Source: an uncultured Croceitalea sp.
Lineage (GTDB): Bacteria; Bacteroidota; Bacteroidia; Flavobacteriales; Flavobacteriaceae
Reading direction: 5' to 3'
NCBI GenBank assembly: GCA_947503285.1
Contig: CANNDD010000003.1
Span: 496,001-560,000 of the forward strand
Length of the DNA: 64,000 bases
Shown here: piece after piece, positions 17,905 through 27,345 of the stretch
Layout: the number at the start of each line of letters is the position of its first letter
Numbering within the stretch: position 1 is the first letter of the stretch
The notes under the pieces: model-generated
Database searches by the model: none
The model's input: only the letters and a program-made list of their open reading frames with translations
What the model was told of the DNA's origin: nothing
Translations under genes and position numbers: made by a program

Positions 17905-18013
17905 CCTCAGGGCAAGCCCGCGAGGCATCGAAAAGAAAATCAATTTTATTTTTCAACGCAAGCGTTGGAGCATTCAAATCTCGATTATCGAGTAAAAATA
18001 CTTTACGAATGCT
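17905..18013. repeat. Cluster of nested palindromes after secA
   Basis: Four inverted repeats in 110 bp: CCTC-A-GGGC-AA-GCCC-GC-GAGG (17905-17925); CAACGC-AA-GCGTTG (17954-17967); and a 7-bp stem AGCATTC (17969-17975) / GAATGCT (18007-18013) whose loop holds CTCGAT-T-ATCGAG (17980-17992). Non-coding; resembles a REP-like composite. Confidence 0.55.
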
Positions 18014-18019
18014 TATGAG

Positions 18020-18048
18020 ACGACGCCTAATTTTAGGGCGTCGTTTTT
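18020..18048 (+). terminator. Rho-independent terminator of secA
   Basis: 8-bp stem ACGACGCC (18020-18027) / GGCGTCGT (18037-18044) followed by T5. Confidence 0.8.
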
Positions 18049-18104
18049 GATTATGTTATAAAACATATTTAGATTTACGTGAATTTACACCCTCAAGTTA
18101 TCTT

Positions 18105-18112
18105 TATGTTTG
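18105..18112 (+). promoter_or_regulatory. -7 box (TATGTTTG) of the histidine kinase gene
   Basis: Exact TAnnTTTG match 39 bp before the ATG at 18152; no clear -33 TTG. Confidence 0.45.
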
Positions 18113-18151
18113 ATTTGATCGACCATAAAACGAAATAGCTTAAGCATATAA

Positions 18152-19030
18152 ATGAAAAACCTAACCAAAGAAAACCAGCATTCGAAACCGAAGGTAAGGA
18201 TGTTTGAAATTTTAAATTTTATAGCTGCCGTCGCGGCTATTGGTTTGGGAGTTCTTTCATTGACCAAGGGTTATGAGATTGGATATTTCGTTATTTCACT
18301 GTTCTTAATGGTTTTATTCATTGCCAATGGTATTTTTATGAAAAGTGCTACTGCAAAAGGCATTTCGAATAGCATTTTAGAGAGTAAACTTCAAGAAAAG
18401 GAAATCTTACTGAAAGAAGTACATCATAGGGTAAAAAACAACCTACAGACAGTCTCGAGCTTATTGAGTCTTCAATCAAGGGCAATAGAGGATAAAAAAA
18501 TAAGTAGTATCATAAAAAGTAGTCAAAATCGTGTCGTTTCGATGGCCATGGTGCACGAAATGCTCTACAAACGCGATGATTACACATCTAAGATTGCTTT
18601 GAAACCATACGTTGAAGAACTTTGCGAATACTTGGTTCGTTCCGTAAAAGGCAACGACCATAATATTGACCTGAATTTAGATGTAGGTGATTTTAAATTG
18701 AGTATCGATACGGTGATTCCGTTGGGGTTGATTATCAACGAGACCGTTACCAACGCCTTGAAATATGGCATTCTTGAAAATACGGAAGGTGAAATCTTGG
18801 TTCGGCTATCAAAAAAAGGGGTGAATACTTACGAAATGTATCTTGGTGATAATGGAATTGGGTTTCCTGAAGATATCAACCCAACTACGATTAAATCACT
18901 GGGGCTTAAATTAATCCATAACCTTTCAAGACAATTACGTGGTGAGGCACAACGTGATATGAAAAGTTCGGGTACGTATTATCAAATTACTTTTGAAGAG
19001 GTAATAGACGATTTTAATTCGGTAGATTAA
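18152..19030 (+). CDS. Sensor histidine kinase, HisKA_2 type
   Basis: 292 aa. Two membrane helices (about 18-37 and 42-62) with almost no periplasmic part, then a HisKA_2 dimerisation domain: LLKEVHHRVKNNLQTVSSLLSLQSR (phospho-acceptor H91 or H92), and an HATPase_c domain with the N-box IINETVTNALKYG, G1 DNGIGFP and G2 SLGLKLI. The kinase autophosphorylates and would pass phosphate to a response regulator, but no regulator is adjacent, so it is an orphan. With no extracellular sensor it probably senses membrane state or an intracellular cue. The gene is followed by the M14 peptidase after 60 bp. Confidence 0.9.
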   Translation: MKNLTKENQHSKPKVRMFEILNFIAAVAAIGLGVLSLTKGYEIGYFVISLFLMVLFIANGIFMKSATAKGISNSILESKLQEKEILLKEVHHRVKNNLQTVSSLLSLQSRAIEDKKISSIIKSSQNRVVSMAMVHEMLYKRDDYTSKIALKPYVEELCEYLVRSVKGNDHNIDLNLDVGDFKLSIDTVIPLGLIINETVTNALKYGILENTEGEILVRLSKKGVNTYEMYLGDNGIGFPEDINPTTIKSLGLKLIHNLSRQLRGEAQRDMKSSGTYYQITFEEVIDDFNSVD

Positions 19031-19090
19031 CTGGGTTTGTTTCCACTCGTTCATTATCTTTAAAGTCTAACTCAAAAGACGACCAACCCA

Positions 19091-21607
19091 ATGTTCAAGA
19101 GATTCTTTCTTGTAGCACTATGTATCAGTGGTACACTTTCAGCACAAAACTATTTTTTCGAGAAGTTTCAACCTTTTGATTCAAAAATACCCTCGCCTGA
19201 ACAATTTCTGGGCTACGCAATTGGTGAACATCATACCCGTCATGATTTGATTGTCGCCTATTTAACCAAGTTAGCCGAGGTTTCAGATCGTGCGAGTATC
19301 TATGAATACGGCAGAACCCATGAAGGGCGTAAATTGGTGATGCTAACGATTACCACTCCAGAAAATCTAAAAAACCTTGATAATATCAAGCAACAGCACC
19401 TTGCGTTTTCCGATCCAGCACAATCGGTCTCCAACTATAATGATGTTCCTATTTTTATCAATTTGGCCTATAATGTGCATGGTAATGAGCCCTCTAGTTC
19501 TGAAGCGGCTTTACTAACGGCATATACCTTTGCCGCTTCCAATAGCCCTGAGATTTTAAAATATTTGAAAAATTCAGTTATTTTTCTTGATCCTACCATA
19601 AACCCTGACGGACGCGATAGGCATACCCAATGGGCCAATATGTATCAGGGAAACCCCTTGGTCGCTGATCCACAAGATGCCGAACATAATGAATACTGGC
19701 CCAGGGGGCGTACCAATCACTATTGGTTCGATTTAAACCGAGATTGGTTATTGGGCATTCATCCTGAAAGCAGGGGCAAATTAACATGGTACCATCAATG
19801 GTACCCGAATGTTGTAACTGATTTTCATGAAATGGGCAGTCAAAGTTCCTATTTTTTCGAACCCATGAAGGTCAATGCATCCCAAGACCCTATCATGCCC
19901 AAAGAAAATTATGAAGATTTGAATAATCTCTTTGGGGAGTATTTTGCAAGTGCACTTGACAGTATTGGTTCTTTTTATTTTACCAAGGAAGTGTTTGACG
20001 GCACCTATCCAGGCTATGGGTCCTCCTATCCTGATTTACAGGGCGGTTTAGGGCTTTTGTTTGAGCAAGCCAGTTCTCGTGGCCATAAGCAAACTACAAA
20101 ATTCGGGGAGATTACTTTTCCGTTTACGATTAGAAACCAATATACCTCAAGCATCACTACCGTAAGGGCCGCTGTTGAAAATAAGGCAATGCTCAGAAAA
20201 TACCAGCAAAAATTCTTTAAAAGCGCGTTAAGTAATGCTTCTAAGAGTAGGGTGCGTGGTTATACGTTTAAAGATGACTACGATAAAAACCGCGTTAAAG
20301 CCTTTATCGATAAGCTATTACTACACAAAATCGAGGTTTATGAATCTGGAAACGCTTTTGTAGTACCTACAGACCAACCACAATATCGTATGGTACAAAC
20401 CATGTTTGAAACCTATGATACATACCGTGATAGCGTCTATTACGACGCTTCGGCCTGGTCCGTTGCCAATTTCTACAATATGAAATATAAGCCCGTTACC
20501 AATCTAAATACCGGTACTAAAATTACTGCTACAACAGATTTGGTAAAAACGGATGCTGTTCAAAAAACGGATTATGCCTATATCATTGATTACGATGATT
20601 ACAATGCCACCGCTGCCTTAAATTATTTGCAACAAAATGGAATTGTGGTCTCGTCTTCCTTCAAACCCTTTACCACAAAGACCAACAAAGGCCTGACTAC
20701 GTTCAACTATGGTACTTTGGTCATACCGATAAGCCTTCAAAAGAAAGATTCCGATACCGTTTTTGAATTGGCACAAGAAGCACAACAAAAATTTCAGGTC
20801 ACCATACACAGCGTTAGCTCTGGCTACAGTAGTACGGGAATTGATTTAGGCAGTAGGTATGTGTCGCCGCTTACCAAACCAAAGGCTATGATGCTCATAG
20901 GTGATGGGGTAAGATCATACGAAGCGGGAGAAGTTTGGCATTTATTGGACACCCGGGTCAACATGCCGATAACAAAAATACCCATGCGTAATTTCAACCG
21001 TGCCAATATAGACAGGTACAATACCTTGGTCATAGTCTCTGGCAACTATAACTTGAATACGAAACAGCTTGATAAGATTAAAGATTGGATCAGCAAGGGA
21101 AATACCTTAATTACTATTGGAAGTGCTTCAAAATGGGCCATTGACAAAAAACTGGTCAAAGAAAAGCTTACCGAAGGACCTAAAAAGGATAGTACTGCGG
21201 TGGCAGTTAGAAAACCGTATGTCGATGCTCCAGAAAATTTAGGTAAGGAAAGTGTTGGTGGTGCCATTTTCAAAGTGGATTTAGACTTGACCCATCCCCT
21301 AGCCTTTGGATACAGGGATACCCAAATTCCGGTATATAAAAACAATTCCGTTTGGTTGGCGCCAAGTAAAAATGAGTATGCCACCGTAGCGAAATATGCC
21401 AAAGACCCCCATATTGATGGCTTTATTACCGAAAAGAATATGGAGGGGTTTTTAAAACCTTCCGCATCACTACTCGTGAGTAAAGTAGGGCGCGGGCGTG
21501 TGGTACTCTTTGCCGATAATCCTAATTTTAGGGGAAGTTGGTACGGTACCAATCGCTTATTCTTAAATGCGCTATTTTTAGGGGATAAGATTGATGTACC
21601 GGATTGA
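19091..21607 (+). CDS. Secreted M14 family zinc carboxypeptidase
   Basis: 838 aa. Signal peptide 1-18 (MFKRFFLVALCISGTLSA). The M14 catalytic domain spans about 45-380: zinc ligands H130 and E133 in YNVHGNEPSSSEAAL, the third His in TDFHEMG near 248, substrate-binding DPTINPDGRDR and DLNRDW. The remaining 450 residues form a C-terminal part with a glutamine-amidotransferase-like fold pattern (VRSYEAGEVWHLLDTRVNMP and TLVIVSGNYN), a combination common in large Bacteroidota M14 proteins. Predicted periplasmic or outer-surface peptidase for protein or peptide nutrients. The amidohydrolase gene follows after 58 bp and is probably cotranscribed. Confidence 0.9.
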   Translation: MFKRFFLVALCISGTLSAQNYFFEKFQPFDSKIPSPEQFLGYAIGEHHTRHDLIVAYLTKLAEVSDRASIYEYGRTHEGRKLVMLTITTPENLKNLDNIKQQHLAFSDPAQSVSNYNDVPIFINLAYNVHGNEPSSSEAALLTAYTFAASNSPEILKYLKNSVIFLDPTINPDGRDRHTQWANMYQGNPLVADPQDAEHNEYWPRGRTNHYWFDLNRDWLLGIHPESRGKLTWYHQWYPNVVTDFHEMGSQSSYFFEPMKVNASQDPIMPKENYEDLNNLFGEYFASALDSIGSFYFTKEVFDGTYPGYGSSYPDLQGGLGLLFEQASSRGHKQTTKFGEITFPFTIRNQYTSSITTVRAAVENKAMLRKYQQKFFKSALSNASKSRVRGYTFKDDYDKNRVKAFIDKLLLHKIEVYESGNAFVVPTDQPQYRMVQTMFETYDTYRDSVYYDASAWSVANFYNMKYKPVTNLNTGTKITATTDLVKTDAVQKTDYAYIIDYDDYNATAALNYLQQNGIVVSSSFKPFTTKTNKGLTTFNYGTLVIPISLQKKDSDTVFELAQEAQQKFQVTIHSVSSGYSSTGIDLGSRYVSPLTKPKAMMLIGDGVRSYEAGEVWHLLDTRVNMPITKIPMRNFNRANIDRYNTLVIVSGNYNLNTKQLDKIKDWISKGNTLITIGSASKWAIDKKLVKEKLTEGPKKDSTAVAVRKPYVDAPENLGKESVGGAIFKVDLDLTHPLAFGYRDTQIPVYKNNSVWLAPSKNEYATVAKYAKDPHIDGFITEKNMEGFLKPSASLLVSKVGRGRVVLFADNPNFRGSWYGTNRLFLNALFLGDKIDVPD

Positions 21608-21665
21608 GATATAAGACGTAAGAAATAAGATTTGAGACATAGGGATGAACAAAACCACTAATCCA

Positions 21666-23249
21666 ATGAAAAAACTATTCGCCTTAATTCTGGCACTAAC
21701 ACTAATCCAAATTGGCTTTTCCCAAGAAAGGCTGAGTGAAGGACCCTTTGAACAACTTATTATTAGAGGGGTCACCCTTATCAACGGAAATGGGGCCCCA
21801 CCAAGAGGACCTATAGATATTGTAGTGGAAAATAATAAAATTGTCAAAATTCAGGTGGTTGGCTACCCCGGGGTAGCTATTAATGAAGCTAAACGACCAA
21901 AGTTAAAAGAAGGTGGTAAAGAATTGGATTGTTCCGGTATGTTCTTACTGCCAGGTTTCATTGATATGCACGGTCATATCGGTGGTGTGGCACAAGGGGC
22001 CGATTATGACTACGTCTTTAAGCTATGGATGGCACATGGTATTACTTCGGTGCGGGAGCCCAGCGGTCGTGGTATAGATTGGGCCTTAGATCTAAAACGC
22101 AAAAGCGAAAAAAATGAGATTATAGCACCCCGTGTTTTTGCCTATACGGGATTTGGGCAGAGCTCAGAGAGTTTTAATCCGCTGAATGATGCACCAATCA
22201 GTACCCCAGAACAGGCCCGTAAATGGGTTCGTGCCAATGCGGAACGTGGTGCAGATGGCATCAAATTCTTTGGGGCCGCACCAGAAATTATGGCTGCTGC
22301 CCTTGACGAGAATAAAAAACTGGGCTTGCGCTCTGCCTGTCACCATGCCCAGTTGGATGTTGCACGTTGGAATGTATTGCATTCTGCAAGAGCAGGCCTA
22401 ACCAGCATGGAACATTGGTATGGATTGCCTGAAGCCTTATTTGAAGATAGAACCGTACAAGACTATCCGCTTGATTATAATTATCAAAATGAGCAAGACC
22501 GCTTTGAAGAAGCGGGCAGATTATGGAAACAGGCAGCAAAACCTTATTCAGAGCATTGGAACAAGGTCATGGACGAATTGATAAGTTTGGATTTTACCCT
22601 AGACCCGACTTTCAATATATATGAAGCCAGCAGGGACCTACAGCGGGCACGAAGGGCAGAATGGCACGAAGACTACACCTTACCGTCACTTTGGGAGTTC
22701 TATCAACCTAGCAAAATCAGCCATGGTTCGTATTGGCATGACTGGGGCACGGAGCAAGAAGTAGCTTGGCGCGAAAACTACAAACTATGGATGACATTCG
22801 TGAACGAATATAAAAACCGAGGTGGGCGTGTAACTACAGGTTCAGATTCAGGCTTTATCTTTCAATTATATGGTTTTGCCTATATCCGTGAAATGGAGTT
22901 GTTGCGAGAAGCTGGTTTCCATCCTTTAGAAGTTATCCGTTCGGCAACTTTAAATGGTGCTGAAGCTTTAGGTATGGATACCAAGATAGGAACCGTAGAA
23001 GTCGGCAAACTCGCTGATTTTGTGATCGTAGAAGAAAATCCTTTAAAAAACCTTAAAGTACTTTATGGAACGGGTGCGGTAAAACTGACCGAAGAAAATG
23101 AGGTTGTTCGTGTTGGTGGTGTAAAATACACCATCAAAAACGGAATTATTTTTGATTCAAAGGGGCTCTTAAAAGACGTAAAAGCAACAGTAGCGAAACA
23201 AAAAGAAAAACAGAGCTACACCATAAAACAACCAGGGGTAGAAAAGTGA
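21666..23249 (+). CDS. Secreted amidohydrolase family protein
   Basis: 527 aa from ATG at 21666, which puts a canonical signal peptide (MKKLFALILALTLIQIGFSQ) at the N-terminus; the upstream ATG at 21645 would add seven residues in front. The TIM-barrel amidohydrolase fold shows LLPGFIDMHGHIGG (metal-binding H-x-H), GLRSACHHAQLDVAR, SMEHW, a catalytic Asp in VTTGSDSGF, and the end NGAEALGMDTKIGTVEVGKLADFVIVEENPL. This is the imidazolonepropionase/prolidase-like branch of exported amidohydrolases. Substrate is unknown; its position after a secreted carboxypeptidase suggests peptide or amino-acid derivatives. Confidence 0.88.
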   Translation: MKKLFALILALTLIQIGFSQERLSEGPFEQLIIRGVTLINGNGAPPRGPIDIVVENNKIVKIQVVGYPGVAINEAKRPKLKEGGKELDCSGMFLLPGFIDMHGHIGGVAQGADYDYVFKLWMAHGITSVREPSGRGIDWALDLKRKSEKNEIIAPRVFAYTGFGQSSESFNPLNDAPISTPEQARKWVRANAERGADGIKFFGAAPEIMAAALDENKKLGLRSACHHAQLDVARWNVLHSARAGLTSMEHWYGLPEALFEDRTVQDYPLDYNYQNEQDRFEEAGRLWKQAAKPYSEHWNKVMDELISLDFTLDPTFNIYEASRDLQRARRAEWHEDYTLPSLWEFYQPSKISHGSYWHDWGTEQEVAWRENYKLWMTFVNEYKNRGGRVTTGSDSGFIFQLYGFAYIREMELLREAGFHPLEVIRSATLNGAEALGMDTKIGTVEVGKLADFVIVEENPLKNLKVLYGTGAVKLTEENEVVRVGGVKYTIKNGIIFDSKGLLKDVKATVAKQKEKQSYTIKQPGVEK

Positions 23250-23258
23250 AGGTTATCA

Positions 23259-23501
23259 TTATGCCATTTTAGCTTTATTTCTTTTCGTCTTAAAAGCCAA
23301 TGCCTTTTTAATCCTAGAATTTTTGAATTTATAAAGTCTGGCAACCTTAGTTTCAGATTTAAGTATCGTAGTTTGATTTAATGTAACGTTCAACTCGACT
23401 GATACTGTTTTGGCAGCAACTTTAATTTCTTTTGAAGTACTGTTTGCGAAAATTGTTGTTGAGAAGAAAATTACTGCGACAAAGGTTAAAACTGCTTTCA
23501 T
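23259..23501 (-). CDS. Small secreted hypothetical protein
   Basis: 80 aa. Signal peptide 1-19 (MKAVLTFVAVIFFSTTIFAN), then a Ser/Thr/Val region and a basic tail (KFKNSRIKKALAFKTKRNKAKM). The mature protein is under 62 aa and strongly cationic. Convergent with the amidohydrolase gene, 9 bp apart. I recognise no domain; small basic exported proteins like this are widespread in the family, without assigned function. Confidence 0.65.
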   Translation of the reverse strand: MKAVLTFVAVIFFSTTIFANSTSKEIKVAAKTVSVELNVTLNQTTILKSETKVARLYKFKNSRIKKALAFKTKRNKAKMA

Positions 23502-23794
23502 GACTTGGGTTGTTTTACTTTGTAAAGGTACCCTGAGGTCAATGCAGACAAGAGATAACTCGTTTTATCACAAGAATTCATCGGTAAAAAACAAAAGCTT
23601 GGATAAACGGTAAAAAACCATCGACAACGGTTTTCACCTCGATGAACAACACATCGAAACAAGATGCATTTTATCGATATCGAACTATTTTAATCAAGTG
23701 AAAAGAAGAACTATTTTCCGATTCTTGATTTGGTCGGCTTAGCAAAAAAATCCGAATAATACCTGAAATGGCGATTTTACAAATAGTCCATTGC

Positions 23795-24472
23795 TCACTC
23801 TAGCGAAAAACCAAGAAGCAAGTTTGGATCTGGGCAGTTCTTTTTATAGAATTCCAATTCGTTTTTAGAACAAACCCCTGGGTAATCACCATTGAAATCA
23901 CCTAAATCAAGAATTAACTGAAAATGGAGGTGGGGCGCATAATTGACATTGATAGGCGTTTCACCCAGGGTGGCCAGCACCTCTCCCTTTACAAACCCTT
24001 TGCCTTTATATAAACCTTTCAACGATTCTAAAGACAAATGACCGTATAGGGAATACAAGGTGTGCCCATTAATGAAATGTTCAAGGATAATAGTAGGTCC
24101 GTAATTGCCTAAATCCGCGTTGTTTTGAAAACTGTGCACTTTACCATCAAGGGGAACTACGACGGCAGTACCCGCTTGACACCAAAAATCAACACCGAGG
24201 TGGATGTTCCGTACTTCATCCCCAGAGAAACGTTTGGCGCTTTTATACAGATCTCGTTTTTCAAGATAGCCCCCAAAAGCGATCTGACCATTAGTATCTT
24301 TTAAGATACCATCAATATACTTTTGACATTCCAAGGGTCTCGAAATATCGATTGTGGTCAATTGCCTATTTGATATCGACAAGTCAATAGGAACATATTC
24401 GGAAAAGGGAATAGCGTCATCAAGAATGGCTACCGGAGTTTTTTGGTTTTCAAATAAATGGTTCCAATTCAT
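23795..24472 (-). CDS. M23 family (LytM-like) peptidase without signal peptide
   Basis: 225 aa. The LytM fold shows metal ligands in NIHLGVDFWCQAGTAVVVPLDGKV (H-x3-D), YSLYGHLS, and PHLHFQL (H-x-H) at about 195-201. M23 enzymes cut peptidoglycan cross-bridges. Unusually, the N-terminus (MNWNHLFENQKTPVAILDD) has no signal peptide or membrane helix, and FDKR-type LysM domains are absent, so export is not explained by the sequence. It may act on a cytoplasmic substrate or use another route. Single gene, divergent from msrA. Confidence 0.85.
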   Translation of the reverse strand: MNWNHLFENQKTPVAILDDAIPFSEYVPIDLSISNRQLTTIDISRPLECQKYIDGILKDTNGQIAFGGYLEKRDLYKSAKRFSGDEVRNIHLGVDFWCQAGTAVVVPLDGKVHSFQNNADLGNYGPTIILEHFINGHTLYSLYGHLSLESLKGLYKGKGFVKGEVLATLGETPINVNYAPHLHFQLILDLGDFNGDYPGVCSKNELEFYKKNCPDPNLLLGFSLE

Positions 24473-24555
24473 CTTATGTAAACAGGCTTAACATTTTTTA
24501 ACTTGCCGCATTGTAATACTTTGTATCTTAATGCTACTAACTCGAAAAAATCAGA

Positions 24556-25239
24556 ATGAAAATAGCTAAAAATATAAGTATAATCGCTTTGGTAACCTTC
24601 TTTTTCAGTTGTCAAGCTAAAGTAAAATCAGATGATAAGGGCATTGCCCAAAATACCATTTCAGAAAAAGCCGTGCTTTCCCCATCTGAACTTCAAGAAT
24701 ACGAAACGGCATATTTTGCAAGTGGTTGTTTTTGGTGTGTTGAAGCAATCTATGAAAGCGTAAAAGGGGTTAAAGAGGTCGTATCTGGGTATTCAGGTGG
24801 TAGTGAACAGAACCCGACCTATGAGCAGGTGGCATATGGCAAGACCAGCCATGCTGAATCAGTTGAAGTATATTATGATCCTGAGGTTATTTCTTTTCAA
24901 GAATTGGTTCAGGTATTCTTTGGTTCACATGACCCTACGGCGTTGAATAGACAAGGCCCTGATAGAGGGGCTCATTACCGTTCCATTGCATTTTATGAAA
25001 ATAGTGAGGAAGAAAAGATCATTCGAGATTATATTAAATTGTTGGAATCAAAAGGGCTTTATGACGCACCTATTGTAACACAGGTCGTTGAATTTGAAAA
25101 GTTTTGGAAAGCTGAGGAGTACCATCAAGATTTTGAACGCAAAAATCCGAACCAGTCTTATATTCGAGCGGTTTCAGTACCAAGATTGAATCGATTCAAA
25201 GAGAATTTTCCAGGTTATTTAAAGGAAGGAGTCCATTAG
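24556..25239 (+). CDS. msrA: Peptide methionine sulfoxide reductase MsrA, lipoprotein form
   Basis: 227 aa. Reduces methionine-S-sulfoxide in proteins. The catalytic motif GCFWC is at 57-61 (Cys58 nucleophile), followed by YSGG, Y-x-x-V, and HDPTALNRQGPDRGAHYRSIAFY. The N-terminus MKIAKNISIIALVTFFFSC ends in a lipobox with Cys19, so the protein should be a lipoprotein on the periplasmic side rather than the cytoplasmic MsrA. No MsrB domain is fused and no msrB is adjacent. The family's C-terminal resolving Cys is absent after residue 61, which implies a one-Cys mechanism. Confidence 0.93.
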   Translation: MKIAKNISIIALVTFFFSCQAKVKSDDKGIAQNTISEKAVLSPSELQEYETAYFASGCFWCVEAIYESVKGVKEVVSGYSGGSEQNPTYEQVAYGKTSHAESVEVYYDPEVISFQELVQVFFGSHDPTALNRQGPDRGAHYRSIAFYENSEEEKIIRDYIKLLESKGLYDAPIVTQVVEFEKFWKAEEYHQDFERKNPNQSYIRAVSVPRLNRFKENFPGYLKEGVH

Positions 25240-25286
25240 CAGTAGGTTTTTTTTGGGATAAGCGTTCTTAAAAAGTGAGTGAAGGG

Positions 25287-26777
25287 CTAATTTTCAAGAA
25301 CGACCTCTCCGTATTTTGAATTTACGCTGATTAGCTTGCCTGAATGGTTATCGATCTTATGGCCTTTGTAAATTATGGTTTCACCGCCCCTACTTTTGTC
25401 CATTATCAATTCTGAAGGATAAGCGATTTTCGAACTGGTACCGTTCAAGTAAAATGATGCGGCGGTTTGAGGTACTTTACAACGAAAATCCCCGCTTACG
25501 ACAGAAACATCGATATCGCTGAATTTATCAGAAATGGAATTAATGACCAATTCACCGAAATCATAAGTGACTACCGCCCTATCATTAAGCCTGTCGATAA
25601 TCACATTTGAAGACACCGCATGCAATTTTAAATCCCCAACCTGTTTCAAACTTATGTGCTCAGCATAATCGGCCCTTAACCGGCCAAAATTCCATTTTTG
25701 TACCACAACTGGGGTATAAGATGCATTGATAGCGGTTTTATCACCTTCAATGGTTGAAGCTAGCAAGCTTGCGTAACGCAAGCTTGCATTGATATTCTTG
25801 GTGGTTGCAGCCAATTTTACTTCACCATGTTTCACGTCCATTTTGATACGTGTTGATTTGGGCAATTTAATTTTGATGCTTTTTTTGACTTTATATTTTT
25901 TAGACTCCCCATCTGACGAAAAATAAAAAATGTTGGAGCCATCATTTTTTGGGAATCGAATGACCGAACGGTCTTTTCTCAATAGTCTTTCCTTCTTTTG
26001 AATTTCTTGGCGCCTTTCTTGAATTTCCTTTCTACGTTGTTCTTGTGCTTCCATTCGTTCTTGAAGCTGCTTTTCACGTTCTGCGGCCCTTTCTTCCATT
26101 TCTTTCGCCCTTTTTTCCATTCGTTCTGCCCGCTCTTGAGCGCGTTCTTGATACGCTTCACCCCATTCTTCAAAGCGCTCTTTATACTCTTCGTTGAAGT
26201 TTTTTCTGAACTCCTTTGTCCATTGCTTTAAATATTTATCGCCGTCCTTTTCGTAAGCGTCGTAATCAAACTCCTTAAAATTTAAGGGCGGAAACGGCGG
26301 ATTCACAAACACCTCGGGGAACTCGGCAATTTCAGGAAGTTCAGGTATCTCAATATCATGAAATAAAGGCTCGATATCAGACAACAAGCTTTCTACGCCG
26401 AGATGTCCAGTAGATAATAAACCCTCTACACCAAGGTCACCGCCATGGATTCCATATGCCCAAGAATTTCTCTTTGAGCTACTTATCTTGATTTCTTTAC
26501 TGTTACCCAAAATTTTAAAGGGCTCGCTTTCAAAATACTCGTTGGCTTCTTCATCAGTGGCCTCTTCCAATACGACGGTGGCCACGATTTCAACCTGGTT
26601 CTTATCCCAAGTCTCAAATTCAATATCGGTATGTGAGGTATTGATTTCCAATACCGCATCACCTGAAACATTAAAGGTTTCTTGATAGGTTTTTGATTTT
26701 TCCTGCGCAAATGCCGCCGTTGTACAGAATACAACGGCAACCAGCACATTACATAACAGTTGCTGCTTCTTGTTCAT
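25287..26777 (-). CDS. Secreted DUF4097-like protein with a long charged coiled coil
   Basis: 496 aa. Signal peptide 1-24 ending AFAQ. Residues 25-105 and 290-496 look like beta-helix adhesin-type repeats, as in DUF4097 proteins found behind sigma/anti-sigma pairs. Between them are a Pro-rich acidic stretch (IPELPEIAEFPEVFVNPPFPP) and about 90 residues of uninterrupted Glu/Arg/Lys/Gln heptads (ERAQERAERMEKRAKEMEER onward, about residues 200-275), a long coiled coil that I infer is an insertion into the beta domain. Its start overlaps the anti-sigma gene by 29 bp, so it is the last gene of the 27.87-kb operon and probably the output or co-sensor of that sigma system. Confidence 0.75.
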   Translation of the reverse strand: MNKKQQLLCNVLVAVVFCTTAAFAQEKSKTYQETFNVSGDAVLEINTSHTDIEFETWDKNQVEIVATVVLEEATDEEANEYFESEPFKILGNSKEIKISSSKRNSWAYGIHGGDLGVEGLLSTGHLGVESLLSDIEPLFHDIEIPELPEIAEFPEVFVNPPFPPLNFKEFDYDAYEKDGDKYLKQWTKEFRKNFNEEYKERFEEWGEAYQERAQERAERMEKRAKEMEERAAEREKQLQERMEAQEQRRKEIQERRQEIQKKERLLRKDRSVIRFPKNDGSNIFYFSSDGESKKYKVKKSIKIKLPKSTRIKMDVKHGEVKLAATTKNINASLRYASLLASTIEGDKTAINASYTPVVVQKWNFGRLRADYAEHISLKQVGDLKLHAVSSNVIIDRLNDRAVVTYDFGELVINSISDKFSDIDVSVVSGDFRCKVPQTAASFYLNGTSSKIAYPSELIMDKSRGGETIIYKGHKIDNHSGKLISVNSKYGEVVLEN

Positions 26778-27345
26778 TTTTTGATGATTTTAATTGATCT
26801 AATTTTGATTTTAATTTTTGCATTAATTGCAATCGCAATTGCAGGTTTCTTATAGAGGCCTCAATGGTCTGATCATTTGGCCCCAATTCATTCAGTTCTA
26901 TATTCAGGTTTTTATACTCTTCATCGAGCTCCTTCAAACGTTCTAAAAAGCCATCTACCAATTCTTTATTTTCAGCGGAAATCTCCAAATTTGACAACGC
27001 TAAATTGATATTGGCGACATAGTAGTTTTCCACTTTTTGTAATTCGGGTGAAAGGTCTCCCAATGAAATCCCTTTTCCATCTTTTTCCTTGTTTTGACTT
27101 GCAACCTCGGTTGTCTTTATTGGGGTATTTGATTTTTCTTCATCGTTCAAAAAGAAATAAGCCCCTACTCCTAACAAAACCAACACTGAAGCGGCTAAAG
27201 ACAGCCAATGCCAAGGGTTTGACTTCTTGTCTAGAGGAAGTTCATCTTGTAATCGGGCGAGAAAGCGATCTTCATGTCCTTGGCTCATGGTGAATTTTTC
27301 TTTCTCTCGTTGTTCTTTAAACAATTCTCTAAGATCTTGCGCCAT
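26749..27345 (-). CDS. Membrane-anchored anti-sigma-factor-like protein
   Basis: 198 aa. The cytoplasmic N-terminus (about 1-45) has the short helical ELFKEQREKEKFTMSQGHEDRFLARL pattern of Bacteroidota anti-sigma proteins. One membrane helix, WLSLAASVLVLLGVGAYFFL, spans about 47-66, and a periplasmic helical domain rich in Leu/Glu/Lys follows (KLKSKLDQL near the end). It overlaps the sigma gene by 17 bp and the DUF4097-like gene by 29 bp, so the three are translationally coupled. No zinc-binding H-x3-C-x2-C motif is present. Role inferred from position and topology. Confidence 0.75.
   Translation of the reverse strand: MAQDLRELFKEQREKEKFTMSQGHEDRFLARLQDELPLDKKSNPWHWLSLAASVLVLLGVGAYFFLNDEEKSNTPIKTTEVASQNKEKDGKGISLGDLSPELQKVENYYVANINLALSNLEISAENKELVDGFLERLKELDEEYKNLNIELNELGPNDQTIEASIRNLQLRLQLMQKLKSKLDQLKSSKNEQEAATVM

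Noticed and set aside
25998-26231. Antisense ORF of 77 aa rich in Phe, Leu and Ser
   Set aside because: It is the reverse complement of the Glu/Arg coiled coil of the DUF4097-like gene; low-complexity coding produces such shadows.
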